42,014 nt of DNA from contig CASEML010000121.1 in the NCBI GenBank assembly GCA_949289145.1, forward strand, positions 1 to 42,014, read 5' to 3'. Of the stretch, positions 16,562-24,779 are shown piece by piece (position 1 is the stretch's first letter; every line of letters starts with the position of its first letter). Source of the DNA: an uncultured Eubacteriales bacterium (GTDB lineage: Bacteria; Bacillota; Clostridia; Lachnospirales; Lachnospiraceae). Position numbers and translations under genes: made by a program. Below the pieces are notes generated by a model, which saw only the letters and a program-made list of their open reading frames with translations, was not told the DNA's origin and did no database searches.

Positions 16562-17742
16562 TAGCAAAAGAATTTCTGGATATGCTGGGACAAAAATCTG
16601 TAATTCGTGAAATTTTTGCTTATGGATCAGAACGTGCAAAAGAGATCGGTTATGAAAATGTATTTGATTACAGTCTTGGAAATCCATCGGTTCCCACACC
16701 GAAAGAATTTACCGACAAAATAGTGGAGCTGGTTACAGAGGAGGACCCAATGGTACTTCATGGCTACAGCCCAAGTTTGGGGATTGAATCCGTGCGTGAA
16801 GCTGTTGCACAGTCCCTAAATAAAAGATTTGACATGAATTATAGCATAAAGCATATTTTTATGACCAGTGCAGCAGCCAGTGCTATAGCTCATGCCCTGC
16901 GCTGTGTTACCGTTCCGGGAGATCAGGTGATTACTTTTGCTCCATATTTCAGTGAATATGTTCCATATGTAACTAAGACAGGAGCTGAATTGAAGGTAGT
17001 GCCTGCAGATACTAAAAGCTTTCAGATTAATTTTGACGCATTTGACCAAATGATGAACGAAAAGGTGATGGCAATATTGATCAATACACCCAACAATCCA
17101 TCGGGCAGCGTGTATTCCAAAGACACGTTAAAAAGACTTTCCGCATACCTGACTCAGAAAGAGCAGCAGTACTCCCATCCGATTTATATTATTTCAGACG
17201 AGCCGTACAGAGAAATTGTATTCAATGGGAAAAGAGCTCCGTATGTAGCAAAATACTATAAGAATACTATAACCTGTTATTCCTTCAGCAAATCTGTTTC
17301 TCTGCCGGGAGAAAGAATTGGATATGTAGCAGTATGTCCAGAATGTGAGGGGGCAGATGTACTGGCAGATATGTGTGGACAAATTTCCAGAGGAATCGGA
17401 CATAATTGCCCATCTTCCCTGATTCAATTAGCTTTGCCATCTATTTTAGATAAAACCTCGGATTTATCGGTTTACGAAACGAACAAGAATATTTTGTATA
17501 AAGCATTAAGCCAAATGGGATTTGAATGTGTAGAACCGGGGGGAACCTTCTACATGTTTCCAAAGTCATTAGAACCGGATGCAAAAGCCTTCTGTCAAAA
17601 GGCATTAAAATATGACTTGTTGCTGGTACCGGGAGATGGGTTTGAATGTAAAGGACATTTCCGAATGGCATATTGTATTCCAACAGAAAAAGTACAGCGC
17701 TCTCTAGAGGCTTTTGAAAAATTGGTCAAAGAGTATAAATAA
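16558..17742 (+). CDS. PLP-dependent aminotransferase, class I/II
   Basis: This 394-residue protein is a fold-type I aminotransferase. Visible are the substrate-end segment DYSLGNPSVPTP (residues about 35-46), NTPNNPSGSVYS (the N-P-S of the PLP pocket), ISDEPYREI (Asp that contacts the pyridine nitrogen), and SFSKSVSLPGERIGY with the Schiff-base lysine. The family includes aspartate and aromatic aminotransferases; this subgroup in clostridia is usually annotated as generic aspB-like. It begins in an ATGA overlap with the HAD phosphatase gene, so the two may act on one pathway, but no shared substrate is evident. Confidence 0.88.
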   Translation: MIAKEFLDMLGQKSVIREIFAYGSERAKEIGYENVFDYSLGNPSVPTPKEFTDKIVELVTEEDPMVLHGYSPSLGIESVREAVAQSLNKRFDMNYSIKHIFMTSAAASAIAHALRCVTVPGDQVITFAPYFSEYVPYVTKTGAELKVVPADTKSFQINFDAFDQMMNEKVMAILINTPNNPSGSVYSKDTLKRLSAYLTQKEQQYSHPIYIISDEPYREIVFNGKRAPYVAKYYKNTITCYSFSKSVSLPGERIGYVAVCPECEGADVLADMCGQISRGIGHNCPSSLIQLALPSILDKTSDLSVYETNKNILYKALSQMGFECVEPGGTFYMFPKSLEPDAKAFCQKALKYDLLLVPGDGFECKGHFRMAYCIPTEKVQRSLEAFEKLVKEYK

Positions 17743-17759
17743 ATTGAATAAAGGAAAGG

Positions 17760-18119
17760 ATGGAAGCGCTGATGCAGAAAATTTGTGAGGAATTGGCAAA
17801 AGCTGGGGTAGACATGGAAGTTGTTATGAAACGTTTTATGAAAAATGAGGCTTCGTACATAAAATTTCTTTTGCGTTTTAAAGAAGATGAAAGCTTTCAG
17901 AATATGCAGAATTATTATACTCAGGGCAATTTAGAAGAAGCATTTAAGGCAGCCCATACTTTAAAAGGACTTACGGCAAACCTTGGTCTGGACGCCGTTA
18001 TGGGGTCGCTGATTCCTATTACAGAAAAATTAAGAGCAGGTTCTCATGAGGGGTTAAAAGAACTTATGGAACAGGCAGAGAAAGAATATGTTGCTGTCAT
18101 CAAAATTTTGGAAAGCTGA
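17760..18119 (+). CDS. Stand-alone Hpt (histidine phosphotransfer) domain protein
   Basis: This 119-residue all-helical protein carries the Hpt phosphorylation motif AAHTLKGLTANLG with phospho-acceptor His66. In phosphorelays such proteins shuttle phosphate between response-regulator receivers. No histidine kinase or receiver gene is in the window, so its partners are encoded elsewhere. The start follows AAAGGAAAGG, 17 bases after the aminotransferase stop, so it is probably on the same transcript. Confidence 0.85.
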   Translation: MEALMQKICEELAKAGVDMEVVMKRFMKNEASYIKFLLRFKEDESFQNMQNYYTQGNLEEAFKAAHTLKGLTANLGLDAVMGSLIPITEKLRAGSHEGLKELMEQAEKEYVAVIKILES

Positions 18120-18201
18120 TATATTTCATAAACAATAAGAAGAGAGTTTAGGAAGCTTTCTATTGTCATGAACAAAAAAGCAGAAACTTAGGAAAAATTT
18201 C

Positions 18202-18230
18202 TTGCGTAATTGCTGAAGTGAGTATATAAT
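18202..18230 (+). promoter_or_regulatory. Promoter of serS
   Basis: TTGCGT (18202-18207) and a consensus TATAAT (18225-18230) are 17 bases apart. Transcription would begin near 18237, just where the leader's closing stem starts. Confidence 0.75.
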
Positions 18231-18233
18231 AAC

Positions 18234-18395
18234 GAAAGATAGAAAGAATAAGTATAGATACAGCGATGAAAGCTACAGTTTGAGAAATCTTTCAGAGAGT
18301 CTGCGGCAAGTTCAGTATGGCAATTTGGATAGCAACAAGGAATTTTTCGTCCCATGTAACGGTAGAAGTGTATCTATCGGTGCATGGGATTTTTA
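18234..18395 (+). promoter_or_regulatory. T-box-like riboswitch leader of serS, with terminator
   Basis: The leader has the order of a T-box that senses uncharged tRNA. A closing stem pairs GAAAGAT (18234-18240) with ATCTTTC (about 18286-18292). Next come CAGAGAG and a T-box-like core GGATAGCAACAAGG (18327-18340), then TTTTTCGTCCC, which can form the antiterminator. The competing terminator pairs CCCATG (18351-18356) and CGGTAG (18360-18365) with CTATCG and CATGGG (18374-18388), followed by ATTTTT. The core departs from the usual GGTGGCAAC by GGATAGCAAC, so the contact with the tRNA end would be weakened. Stem I is short and I could not fix the specifier codon; serine is inferred from the gene. 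Confidence 0.62.
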
Positions 18396-18414
18396 TATAT
18401 ACAAGGAGGAAAAC

Positions 18415-19692
18415 ATGTTAGATTTAAAATTTGTAAGAGAAAACCCGGATATTGTAAAACAGAACATTAAGAACAAATTTCAGGACTATAAGTTACCTAT
18501 GGTGGATGAGGTAATTGAATTAGATGCTAAGAGCCGTAAAGCTCAGCGGGAGGCAGATGCTTTAAGAGCAAACCGTAAAACCATTTCCAAGCAGATTGGT
18601 GCCTTGATGGCACAGGGCAAAAAGGAAGAGGCAGAAGGCTTAAAGGAACAGGTAAATAAAGATGCTGCCCGTTTAGAAGAATTAGAAGCCATGGAAAGAG
18701 ATCTGGCAGAAAAAGTAAAGAAGATTATGATGGTGCTTCCGAATATTATTGATCCCAGTGTTCCCATCGGTAAGGACGACAGCGAAAATGTAGAAATCGA
18801 AAAATTTGGAGAACCGGTAGTTCCTGAATTTGAAGTTCCATACCATGCAGATATTATGGAAAGATTTAACGGGCTTGACTTAGACAGTGCCAGAAAGGTA
18901 GCCGGAAACGGATTTTATTATCTGATGGGGGATATTGCAAGACTGCATTCTGCTATTATCTCCTACGCAAGAGATTTTATGATCAATAAAGGATTTACTT
19001 ACTGTGTACCTCCGTTCATGATTCGAAGCGATGTGGTAACGGGGGTTATGAGCTTTGATGAAATGGATGCCATGATGTACAAGATTGAAGGGGAAGATCT
19101 GTATTTAATCGGAACCAGTGAACATTCCATGATCGGTAAGTTTATCGATACCATTGTGAAGGAAGAAAATCTTCCCTATACATTAACCAGCTATTCACCG
19201 TGCTTCCGTAAAGAAAAGGGAGCCCATGGCATTGAAGAACGTGGAGTATACAGAATTCATCAGTTTGAAAAGCAGGAAATGATCGTAGTATGCAAGCCGG
19301 AAGAAAGCAAAATGTGGTTTGATAAATTATGGCAGAACACAGTGGAATTATTCCGCTCCTTAGATATTCCGGTAAGGACTTTAGAGTGCTGTTCCGGAGA
19401 TTTGGCTGACTTAAAAGTAAAATCCATTGATGTGGAAGCATGGTCACCAAGGCAGAAAAAATACTTTGAAGTGGGAAGCTGCTCTAATTTGGGAGATGCA
19501 CAGGCAAGAAGATTAAAGATTCGTGTGGTAGGTGAAAATGGCAAATATTTTGCTCACACCTTAAACAATACAGTGGTAGCACCGCCTCGTATGTTGATTG
19601 CTTTTCTTGAAAATAATTTAAGAGAAGACGGAAGTGTTGCAATTCCAAAGGCATTACAGCCGTATATGGGCGGAATGACAGAAATAAAATAA
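18415..19692 (+). CDS. serS: Seryl-tRNA synthetase
   Basis: This 425-residue class II synthetase charges tRNA-Ser. The N-terminal arm (MLDLKFVRENPDIVKQNI, then the coiled coil at about residues 30-105) binds the long variable arm of tRNA. The catalytic core has the TSEHSMIGKF segment, motif 2 as FRKEKGAHG with RIHQFEKQE, and motif 3 as NNTVVAPPRMLIAFLENN. Motif 3 keeps its arginine but differs from the common NGSGLAVGRT form. Start ATG 18415 has AAGGAGG 8 bases upstream; the longer in-frame reading back to 18280 lies inside the RNA leader. Regulation by the T-box-like leader is likely. lysA follows 21 bases later. Confidence 0.95.
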   Translation: MLDLKFVRENPDIVKQNIKNKFQDYKLPMVDEVIELDAKSRKAQREADALRANRKTISKQIGALMAQGKKEEAEGLKEQVNKDAARLEELEAMERDLAEKVKKIMMVLPNIIDPSVPIGKDDSENVEIEKFGEPVVPEFEVPYHADIMERFNGLDLDSARKVAGNGFYYLMGDIARLHSAIISYARDFMINKGFTYCVPPFMIRSDVVTGVMSFDEMDAMMYKIEGEDLYLIGTSEHSMIGKFIDTIVKEENLPYTLTSYSPCFRKEKGAHGIEERGVYRIHQFEKQEMIVVCKPEESKMWFDKLWQNTVELFRSLDIPVRTLECCSGDLADLKVKSIDVEAWSPRQKKYFEVGSCSNLGDAQARRLKIRVVGENGKYFAHTLNNTVVAPPRMLIAFLENNLREDGSVAIPKALQPYMGGMTEIK

Positions 19693-19713
19693 AGGACAGG
19701 AAGGAGAAAAACA

Positions 19714-20973
19714 ATGGAAAAAAAGCCATTCGTAACCTTAGAACAGGTAAAAGAGATTACAAAGACATATCCTACTCCTTTTCATTTATATGATGAAAAA
19801 GGAATTCGAGAAAATGCAAGAAAATTAAAAAAGGCATTTGCATGGAACAAGGGATTTAAAGAATATTTTGCGGTGAAGGCAACACCAAACCCATATATCA
19901 TGAATATATTAAAAGAAGAAGGGGTTGGGGCAGACTGTTCCTCTCTGCCTGAACTGTATTTAAGCCACAAGGTGGGCTTAAAGGGAGATGAAATTATGTT
20001 TTCCTCTAATGTAACTCCAAGAGAGGATTTTGAATATGCGGCTAAAATCGGAGCCATCATTAACTTTGATGACCTGACACATGTAGATTTTTTTGGAGAA
20101 ATTGCTGATTTTCCAGAAACTATGTGCTGCCGCTATAATCCGGGCGGAGATTTTGTATTACAGAATCAGATTATGGACACTCCTCAGGATGCCAAGTATG
20201 GTATGACGAAGGAGCAGCTCAAGGAAGCATATAAGAAAATGAAAGCGAAAGGTGTAAAACATTTTGGTATTCATGCATTTCTTGCCAGCAACACAGTAAC
20301 AAATGAATATTATCCTAAGCTTGCAAAGATTTTATTTGAACTTGCCAAAGAATTACATGAAGAATTAGATGTGCATATTGCTTTTGTGAATCTTTCCGGA
20401 GGTGTTGGTATCCCTTACAGACCGGAGCAGGAACCGAACGATATCATTGCCATTGGTGAAGGAGTAAGAAAAGCATATGAAGAGGTGCTTGTACCGGCAG
20501 GCATGGATGATGTGGCAATTTTTACAGAATTGGGAAGATTTATGCTGGGGCCATACGGTTGTCTTGTGGCAAAGGTACTTCATGAAAAACATATTTATAA
20601 GGAATATATTGGATTGGATGCCTGTGCTGCCAACCTTATGCGTCCGGCAATGTATGGTGCTTATCATCATATTACCGTGCTTGGAAAAGAAAATGAGCCA
20701 TGTGACCACATATATGATGTGACCGGCGGACTCTGCGAAAATAATGATAAATTCGCTATTGACAGAGCGTTGCCAAAGATTGAGATCGGAGATTATCTGG
20801 TACTTCACGATACAGGAGCTCATGGATTTGCTATGGGATACAACTATAATGCAAAGCTTCGATCAGCAGAGCTTTTATTAAAGGAGAACGGAGAGGTACA
20901 GCAGATTCGTCGTGCTGAAACTATGGAGGATTATTTTGCAACCTTGGACTTAGACAAGTTTCCGTTAAGTTAA
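19714..20973 (+). CDS. lysA: Diaminopimelate decarboxylase-family enzyme
   Basis: This 419-residue PLP enzyme of the alanine racemase-like fold would convert meso-diaminopimelate to lysine. PLP binds Lys55 in YFAVKATPNP; the active-site cysteine lies in GGLCENNDKF, near the C-terminal barrel segment GDYLVLHDTGAHGFAMG. The family also holds carboxynorspermidine and ornithine decarboxylases; the sequence order and length fit the diaminopimelate branch best. It starts 21 bases after serS with AAGGAG, so both may share the leader's control. Its last 9 bases overlap the end of the convergent tetR gene. Confidence 0.88.
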   Translation: MEKKPFVTLEQVKEITKTYPTPFHLYDEKGIRENARKLKKAFAWNKGFKEYFAVKATPNPYIMNILKEEGVGADCSSLPELYLSHKVGLKGDEIMFSSNVTPREDFEYAAKIGAIINFDDLTHVDFFGEIADFPETMCCRYNPGGDFVLQNQIMDTPQDAKYGMTKEQLKEAYKKMKAKGVKHFGIHAFLASNTVTNEYYPKLAKILFELAKELHEELDVHIAFVNLSGGVGIPYRPEQEPNDIIAIGEGVRKAYEEVLVPAGMDDVAIFTELGRFMLGPYGCLVAKVLHEKHIYKEYIGLDACAANLMRPAMYGAYHHITVLGKENEPCDHIYDVTGGLCENNDKFAIDRALPKIEIGDYLVLHDTGAHGFAMGYNYNAKLRSAELLLKENGEVQQIRRAETMEDYFATLDLDKFPLS

Positions 20974-21588
20974 ATGAGAAGTTATTAAAAAGTTTAAAGA
21001 ACCTGCCGGATTCTCGGTACCTTTTTCCAGCAGGGAAATCAATCCTGCAATGGTTTCTTCAATTTGGTTTGGAGTAGATGGGAGAATTGTATTATCAAAC
21101 TTTACTGCAAGTACGATTAATACAATTTCTGCCAGCGCTGCGGGATGGTCAAAGTGAATTTCTCCCTGTTCAATTCCCTGGGTTATGATTGCAGTTAATT
21201 CAGGTTTTAATTCAGAAATTAAATGATTTAAATATCGCTGATGTAAGAAAGATTCTTCCTGAGCATTGCTTAGGGCAGAATCTTTCTTTTTGGTGAGAAA
21301 TTCTAAAGAAGAATTTCTGCATGCCTGAAAAATCATTGCCATACGTGTAAAGGGGGAAATGTTAGTCTGTGTTGCTAAAGTTTTGGCAGTTTCGATGGGC
21401 TTTTTATAACTCCGTTCGATTAATGCTTCTAAAATAGCATTTTTAGACGGAAAATAATAATAAATACTTCCCTTGCCAATACCGGCAGTCTGCGCAATTT
21501 CGCTGACCGAAATTGTCTCTATATTCTTAGTTTCTAATAATTTCAAAAGTGCATCCAAAATTTCGTTGTATTTGATAGAATTTTGCAT
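20965..21588 (-). CDS. TetR/AcrR-family repressor of the SCP2-hydrolase-condensation operon
   Basis: This 207-residue protein has a TetR N-terminal helix-turn-helix at about residues 8-52 (ILDALLKLLETKNIETISVS, EIAQTAGIGKGSIYYYFPSK). The C-terminal ligand-binding domain is not diagnostic. It is divergent from the operon at 21815 and two GACC-N3-GGTC palindromes lie in between, so it most probably represses that operon and is released by a hydrophobic ligand or product; this is inference from layout. The 3' end overlaps the convergent lysA gene by 9 bases. Confidence 0.88.
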   Translation of the reverse strand: MQNSIKYNEILDALLKLLETKNIETISVSEIAQTAGIGKGSIYYYFPSKNAILEALIERSYKKPIETAKTLATQTNISPFTRMAMIFQACRNSSLEFLTKKKDSALSNAQEESFLHQRYLNHLISELKPELTAIITQGIEQGEIHFDHPAALAEIVLIVLAVKFDNTILPSTPNQIEETIAGLISLLEKGTENPAGSLNFLITSHLT

Positions 21589-21634
21589 GATTACCGCCTC
21601 TCAAGAATTTTCCTGTCTTATTATTTGTGTGTAC

Positions 21635-21664
21635 ATTATATCATAGTAAAAACAGCATAGGCAA
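21635..21664 (-). promoter_or_regulatory. Promoter of the tetR gene
   Basis: On the minus strand a consensus TATAAT (+ coordinates 21640-21635) is preceded by TGA (extended -10), with TTGCCT (21664-21659) 18 bases upstream. It reads toward the tetR start at 21588. Confidence 0.6.
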
Positions 21665-21720
21665 TTAGAAAGTTTTATAAATAGGTCAGGGTTTCTAGGA
21701 AAATTTAGGAAAACATCATA

Positions 21721-21736
21721 TTGACCGCAGGTCGAA
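21721..21736. promoter_or_regulatory. TetR operator copy 1, over a candidate -35 box
   Basis: TTGACCGCAGGTCGAA contains GACC-GCA-GGTC (21723-21733). TTGACC (21721-21726) could be the -35 of the operon promoter, with a poor -10 (TAAGGT, 21744-21749) 17 bases on, so a bound repressor would block polymerase. Confidence 0.55.
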
Positions 21737-21762
21737 TTGGTGTTAAGGTAAATGAGAAGAGT

Positions 21763-21781
21763 AATCGACCAACGGTCGATT
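21763..21781. promoter_or_regulatory. TetR operator copy 2
   Basis: AATCGACC-AAC-GGTCGATT is a perfect palindrome with 8-bp arms and a 3-bp centre. Its core repeats the GACC-N3-GGTC of copy 1, 44 bp away. Confidence 0.7.
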
Positions 21782-21814
21782 CATGATTATCATTATATAA
21801 ATGGAGGGAATAGT

Positions 21815-22165
21815 ATGACATATGCTGAAATTTTTTCAGAAATAAAAGGGCAGTTTATGGAGGCTGATATCAGTGATGTTACAGAACATCTGGCATTTCA
21901 GTTTAATATTATCGGGGAGGGTTCCGGTATTTTTTATGTAGAAGCGAAGGAAGGAAAACTGTATGTGGAGCCCTATGAGTATTTTGACAGAGATGCCATG
22001 TTTACATGCAAAGCAGAAACTTTAATGAAAATTGCAGCGGGAGAATTGGATCCAGTACTGGCAGTTACTTTGCAGAAGTTGAAGGTGGAAGGAAATATTG
22101 ACAAAGCTCTAAAGCTAAAAGAACTGATTGACAAAAAAGGTAAAAGGAAAAAGGGAGAGAAGTAG
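21815..22165 (+). CDS. SCP2-like (sterol carrier) lipid-binding domain protein
   Basis: This 116-residue protein is a stand-alone SCP2-like domain: LAFQFNIIGEGSGIFYVEAK, then LYVEPYEYFDRDAMFTCKAE, AETLMKIAAGELDPVLAVTL and KLKVEGNIDKALKL. The last two blocks are the most typical of the family. SCP2 folds make a hydrophobic tunnel that holds acyl chains or other lipids. I start at ATG 21815 with GGAGGG upstream; the in-frame reading back to 21752 would run through operator copy 2. As first gene of the operon, it may deliver or store the acyl substrate or product. Confidence 0.82.
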   Translation: MTYAEIFSEIKGQFMEADISDVTEHLAFQFNIIGEGSGIFYVEAKEGKLYVEPYEYFDRDAMFTCKAETLMKIAAGELDPVLAVTLQKLKVEGNIDKALKLKELIDKKGKRKKGEK

Positions 22166-22168
22166 CGT

Positions 22169-23116
22169 ATGAGTAAATTAGTTGGCGGGATAGTGGCACT
22201 GGCAGGAGCTATTGTAGTGGCAGAAGCCGGCATTTCAGCCTATTTTTATCGCAGAACCATGAAAAGGAATAAAGCAAAAGTGGAACGAACCATGAAAATG
22301 GCAGGTACTGACTGGGACCAGTATATGCCATTAATTCAAGAGAGGAAAGCATATTTGTTGTCTAAACCCCACGAAGATGTTTTTGTTTATTCCCATGATG
22401 GTCTGAAGCTGCACGGCACTTACTTTCCGAATGGTGAAAGTAAGAAGTTAGTAATCTGTTTCCATGGTTATACCAGTGAAGGAATGAAAGATTATAACGG
22501 GTTGTCAGATTATTATTTAAAGCGTGGGTTTGGCATGCTGATGATCGATGAAAGAACCCACGGACAAAGCGAAGGAGATTACATAGGGTTTGGCTGTTTA
22601 GACAGAATGGACGCACTGCGATGGATGGAATGGGCAATTCGTAAATGTGGAGAAGACGTACAGATTATTCTTCACGGAATCTCTATGGGAGGAGCTACCG
22701 TGTTGATGGCCAGTGGTTTAAAACTGCCCAAGCAAGTAAAGGGGATCATTTCCGACTGTGGTTTCACCTCCCCGAAACATGTGTTTACCCATGTGCTTCA
22801 TTCCATGTACCACATACCGGCATTTCCGATCATACAGATAGCAGATTGTGTAAATAAAAGCAGAGCCGGCTACGGATTGGACGAATGTAATGCAGCCAGA
22901 GAAGTAAGAAAAGCAGAAGTGCCGATTTTAATGATTCATGGGGATGCCGACACCTTTGTACCAAGCAGTATGTGTCAGGAGATTTATGAAAACTGTGCCT
23001 CAGATAAGAGAATGCTGATCATAAAAGGCGCAGCCCATGCGGAGAGCTATTATAAAGATATGCCTGCTTATGAGAAGGCAATGGATGACTTGATGGAAAG
23101 GGTTATAGAAAAATGA
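22169..23116 (+). CDS. Alpha/beta hydrolase with N-terminal membrane anchor
   Basis: This 315-residue protein begins with a hydrophobic segment (residues about 4-26, VGGIVALAGAIVVAEAG) that probably anchors it to the membrane. An alpha/beta hydrolase domain follows: oxyanion region CFHGYTSEG, DERTHGQSEG, nucleophile elbow HGISMGGA (Ser at about residue 172), the acid Asp in IHGDADTFVP and His in GAAHAESY. All three catalytic residues are present. The start is 3 bases after the SCP2 gene and the stop overlaps the next start in ATGA, so it is translationally coupled. A thioesterase, lipase or acyl-transfer editing role in the operon is plausible but unproven. Confidence 0.85.
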   Translation: MSKLVGGIVALAGAIVVAEAGISAYFYRRTMKRNKAKVERTMKMAGTDWDQYMPLIQERKAYLLSKPHEDVFVYSHDGLKLHGTYFPNGESKKLVICFHGYTSEGMKDYNGLSDYYLKRGFGMLMIDERTHGQSEGDYIGFGCLDRMDALRWMEWAIRKCGEDVQIILHGISMGGATVLMASGLKLPKQVKGIISDCGFTSPKHVFTHVLHSMYHIPAFPIIQIADCVNKSRAGYGLDECNAAREVRKAEVPILMIHGDADTFVPSSMCQEIYENCASDKRMLIIKGAAHAESYYKDMPAYEKAMDDLMERVIEK

Positions 23117-24516
23117 TGAGAACAAGAAAAGGATACAAGGTATATCCACTTACCAATGCGCAGAAATTTCATTTATACTATTTGGCATTCTGCCCAAACA
23201 AGGCGGTAGTGAATATTGGAACCAGCCTTACCATTGAAACAGAAATAGACTGGAATGTTTTAAAACAGTCTATTTACAAGGCATACGAACGCTGTGAATC
23301 CATGCGGCTTCGTTTTGCTCAGGATAAACAAGGAAATTACTACCAGTATGTAGCAGACAAAGAAGAAAGAGATATTGAATTTGTGAATTTTTCAGGATGT
23401 TCCATGGAGGAAGCGGAAGCGCAGATGCGAAAATGGACTCAGGTACCATTTGAAGGTCAGGATTCACCTATGAATAGAATTGTAATGATCAAAACTCCCG
23501 ATGGTTATAATGGGATTTATCTCTTGGTGAACCATTTGACTATGGATGCCCAGTCCATCATCTGTTTTATGAAGGATATCATTGAAATTTACTGTAATGC
23601 AAAATATGAAGGAGTTCCATACCCAAAGGAAATGGCTTCTTACATAAAGCAGCTGGAAAAAGATTTGGCTTACGAAGCTGGCTGTAAGGCGAAAGACAGA
23701 GATGAAGCGTTCTTCCATCAGTTGATTGAAAGCTCAGAGCCGATTTACAATGGAATCGACGGAACAAAGAAGTTAGAGGAGGCAAGAAAAAGAAGTGGAA
23801 ATCCTAAAGCAAGAGCTGCTATGAATGTTTCTGATTCTGTAGAATCTGCGCTGGATATTTTTCATTTAGAAGAAGAACCTACCAGACGGCTCATGGATTT
23901 TTGCCAGGAATATCATGTTTCCTTGGTGTGTCTTTTACTAATGGGGCTGCGCACCTATTTTCAGAAGATGAATGGAAATGATGATGTATCTATTAATACA
24001 GCCATTGCAAGAAGAGCAACTTTACAGGAAAAGAAAAGCGGCGGCACAAGAATCCATTCATTTCCGTTTCGCACTATCATACCAGAAGATAAGACGTTCT
24101 TAGAAGGAATCTATGAAATTCGTGATAAACAAAATGAATTATTCCGCTATGCCAATTACAATCCGGTTTCCTATTTTGCATATCGAAGCCAGATTTACAA
24201 TACAGAAAAAGGATGTACCTATGAACCAATGTCTTTAACCTATCAGCCAATGACATTGCAGGAAAAGGGGTTGGACCAGCTTGGCAGTATTCGTTATAAA
24301 ACAAAATGGTATCCAAATGGTGCGACTACTCAGGCAATGTATTTAACCGTAATGCATCGGCCGGAAGATAACGGTCTGGATTTTAATTTTGAACACCAAG
24401 TAAAGGCAGTTTCCAGACAGCAGCTGGAATATTTGTATTATTATCTCTGCAGGATCATGTTTAAGGGTATAGAAAATCCCGGACTGTTAATTGGAGATAT
24501 TATGAAACTTGTATAG
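23113..24516 (+). CDS. Stand-alone condensation-domain acyltransferase
   Basis: This 467-residue protein has the two-lobed fold of NRPS condensation domains and related acyltransferases (PapA, wax ester synthase). Near the N-terminus is YPLTNAQKFHLYYLAF, and the active-site motif is NHLTMDA at residues 140-146, against the usual HHxxxDG: catalytic His141 and Asp145 are kept, the first His is Asn and the final Gly is Ala. Later come NDDVSINTAIARR and SFPFRTIIPEDKTF, matching the lobe-2 region. It would join an acyl group, probably carried by the next gene's protein, to an amine or alcohol. The acceptor is unknown. Confidence 0.8.
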   Translation: MMRTRKGYKVYPLTNAQKFHLYYLAFCPNKAVVNIGTSLTIETEIDWNVLKQSIYKAYERCESMRLRFAQDKQGNYYQYVADKEERDIEFVNFSGCSMEEAEAQMRKWTQVPFEGQDSPMNRIVMIKTPDGYNGIYLLVNHLTMDAQSIICFMKDIIEIYCNAKYEGVPYPKEMASYIKQLEKDLAYEAGCKAKDRDEAFFHQLIESSEPIYNGIDGTKKLEEARKRSGNPKARAAMNVSDSVESALDIFHLEEEPTRRLMDFCQEYHVSLVCLLLMGLRTYFQKMNGNDDVSINTAIARRATLQEKKSGGTRIHSFPFRTIIPEDKTFLEGIYEIRDKQNELFRYANYNPVSYFAYRSQIYNTEKGCTYEPMSLTYQPMTLQEKGLDQLGSIRYKTKWYPNGATTQAMYLTVMHRPEDNGLDFNFEHQVKAVSRQQLEYLYYYLCRIMFKGIENPGLLIGDIMKLV

Positions 24517-24532
24517 AAATGAGGGAAAGCAG

Positions 24533-24760
24533 ATGTTTGAAAAATTAGTAGAAATAATTTGTAACTATGTGGAAGTAGAGCCTGAACATGTTTTATGGGA
24601 ATCAAGATTTATGGAGGATTTGGGATTTTCCTCTTTTGATTTTATGAGCATGCTTGGAGAACTGGAAGAAGAATTGGAAGTGGAGATTGACCAGCATCAG
24701 GTCGCCGATATACGAACGGTAGGAGAAGCAGTGGAATATTTAGAAAAGCTGTCTGCGTAA
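24533..24760 (+). CDS. Acyl carrier protein
   Basis: This 75-residue acidic helical protein carries the phosphopantetheine site in MEDLGFSSFDFMSML. Ser34 takes the attachment position; the usual DSL reads SSF, so the residue before the serine is Ser instead of Asp. Start ATG 24533 has GAGGGA 7 bases upstream; a longer in-frame start at 24509 overlaps the condensation gene. As part of the operon it should carry the acyl or aminoacyl group between the ligase and the condensation protein, after modification by a phosphopantetheinyl transferase encoded elsewhere. Confidence 0.87.
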   Translation: MFEKLVEIICNYVEVEPEHVLWESRFMEDLGFSSFDFMSMLGELEEELEVEIDQHQVADIRTVGEAVEYLEKLSA

Positions 24761-24779
24761 GTGGGAAAGGGAGAATGAT

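Noticed and set aside
18280-18414. In-frame upstream extension of serS
   Set aside because: It runs through the leader RNA and its terminator; ATG 18415 has an ideal ribosome binding site and the normal N-terminus.
20365-20823. 152-codon open frame on the minus strand
   Set aside because: It is opposite lysA, with no family match or start signal.
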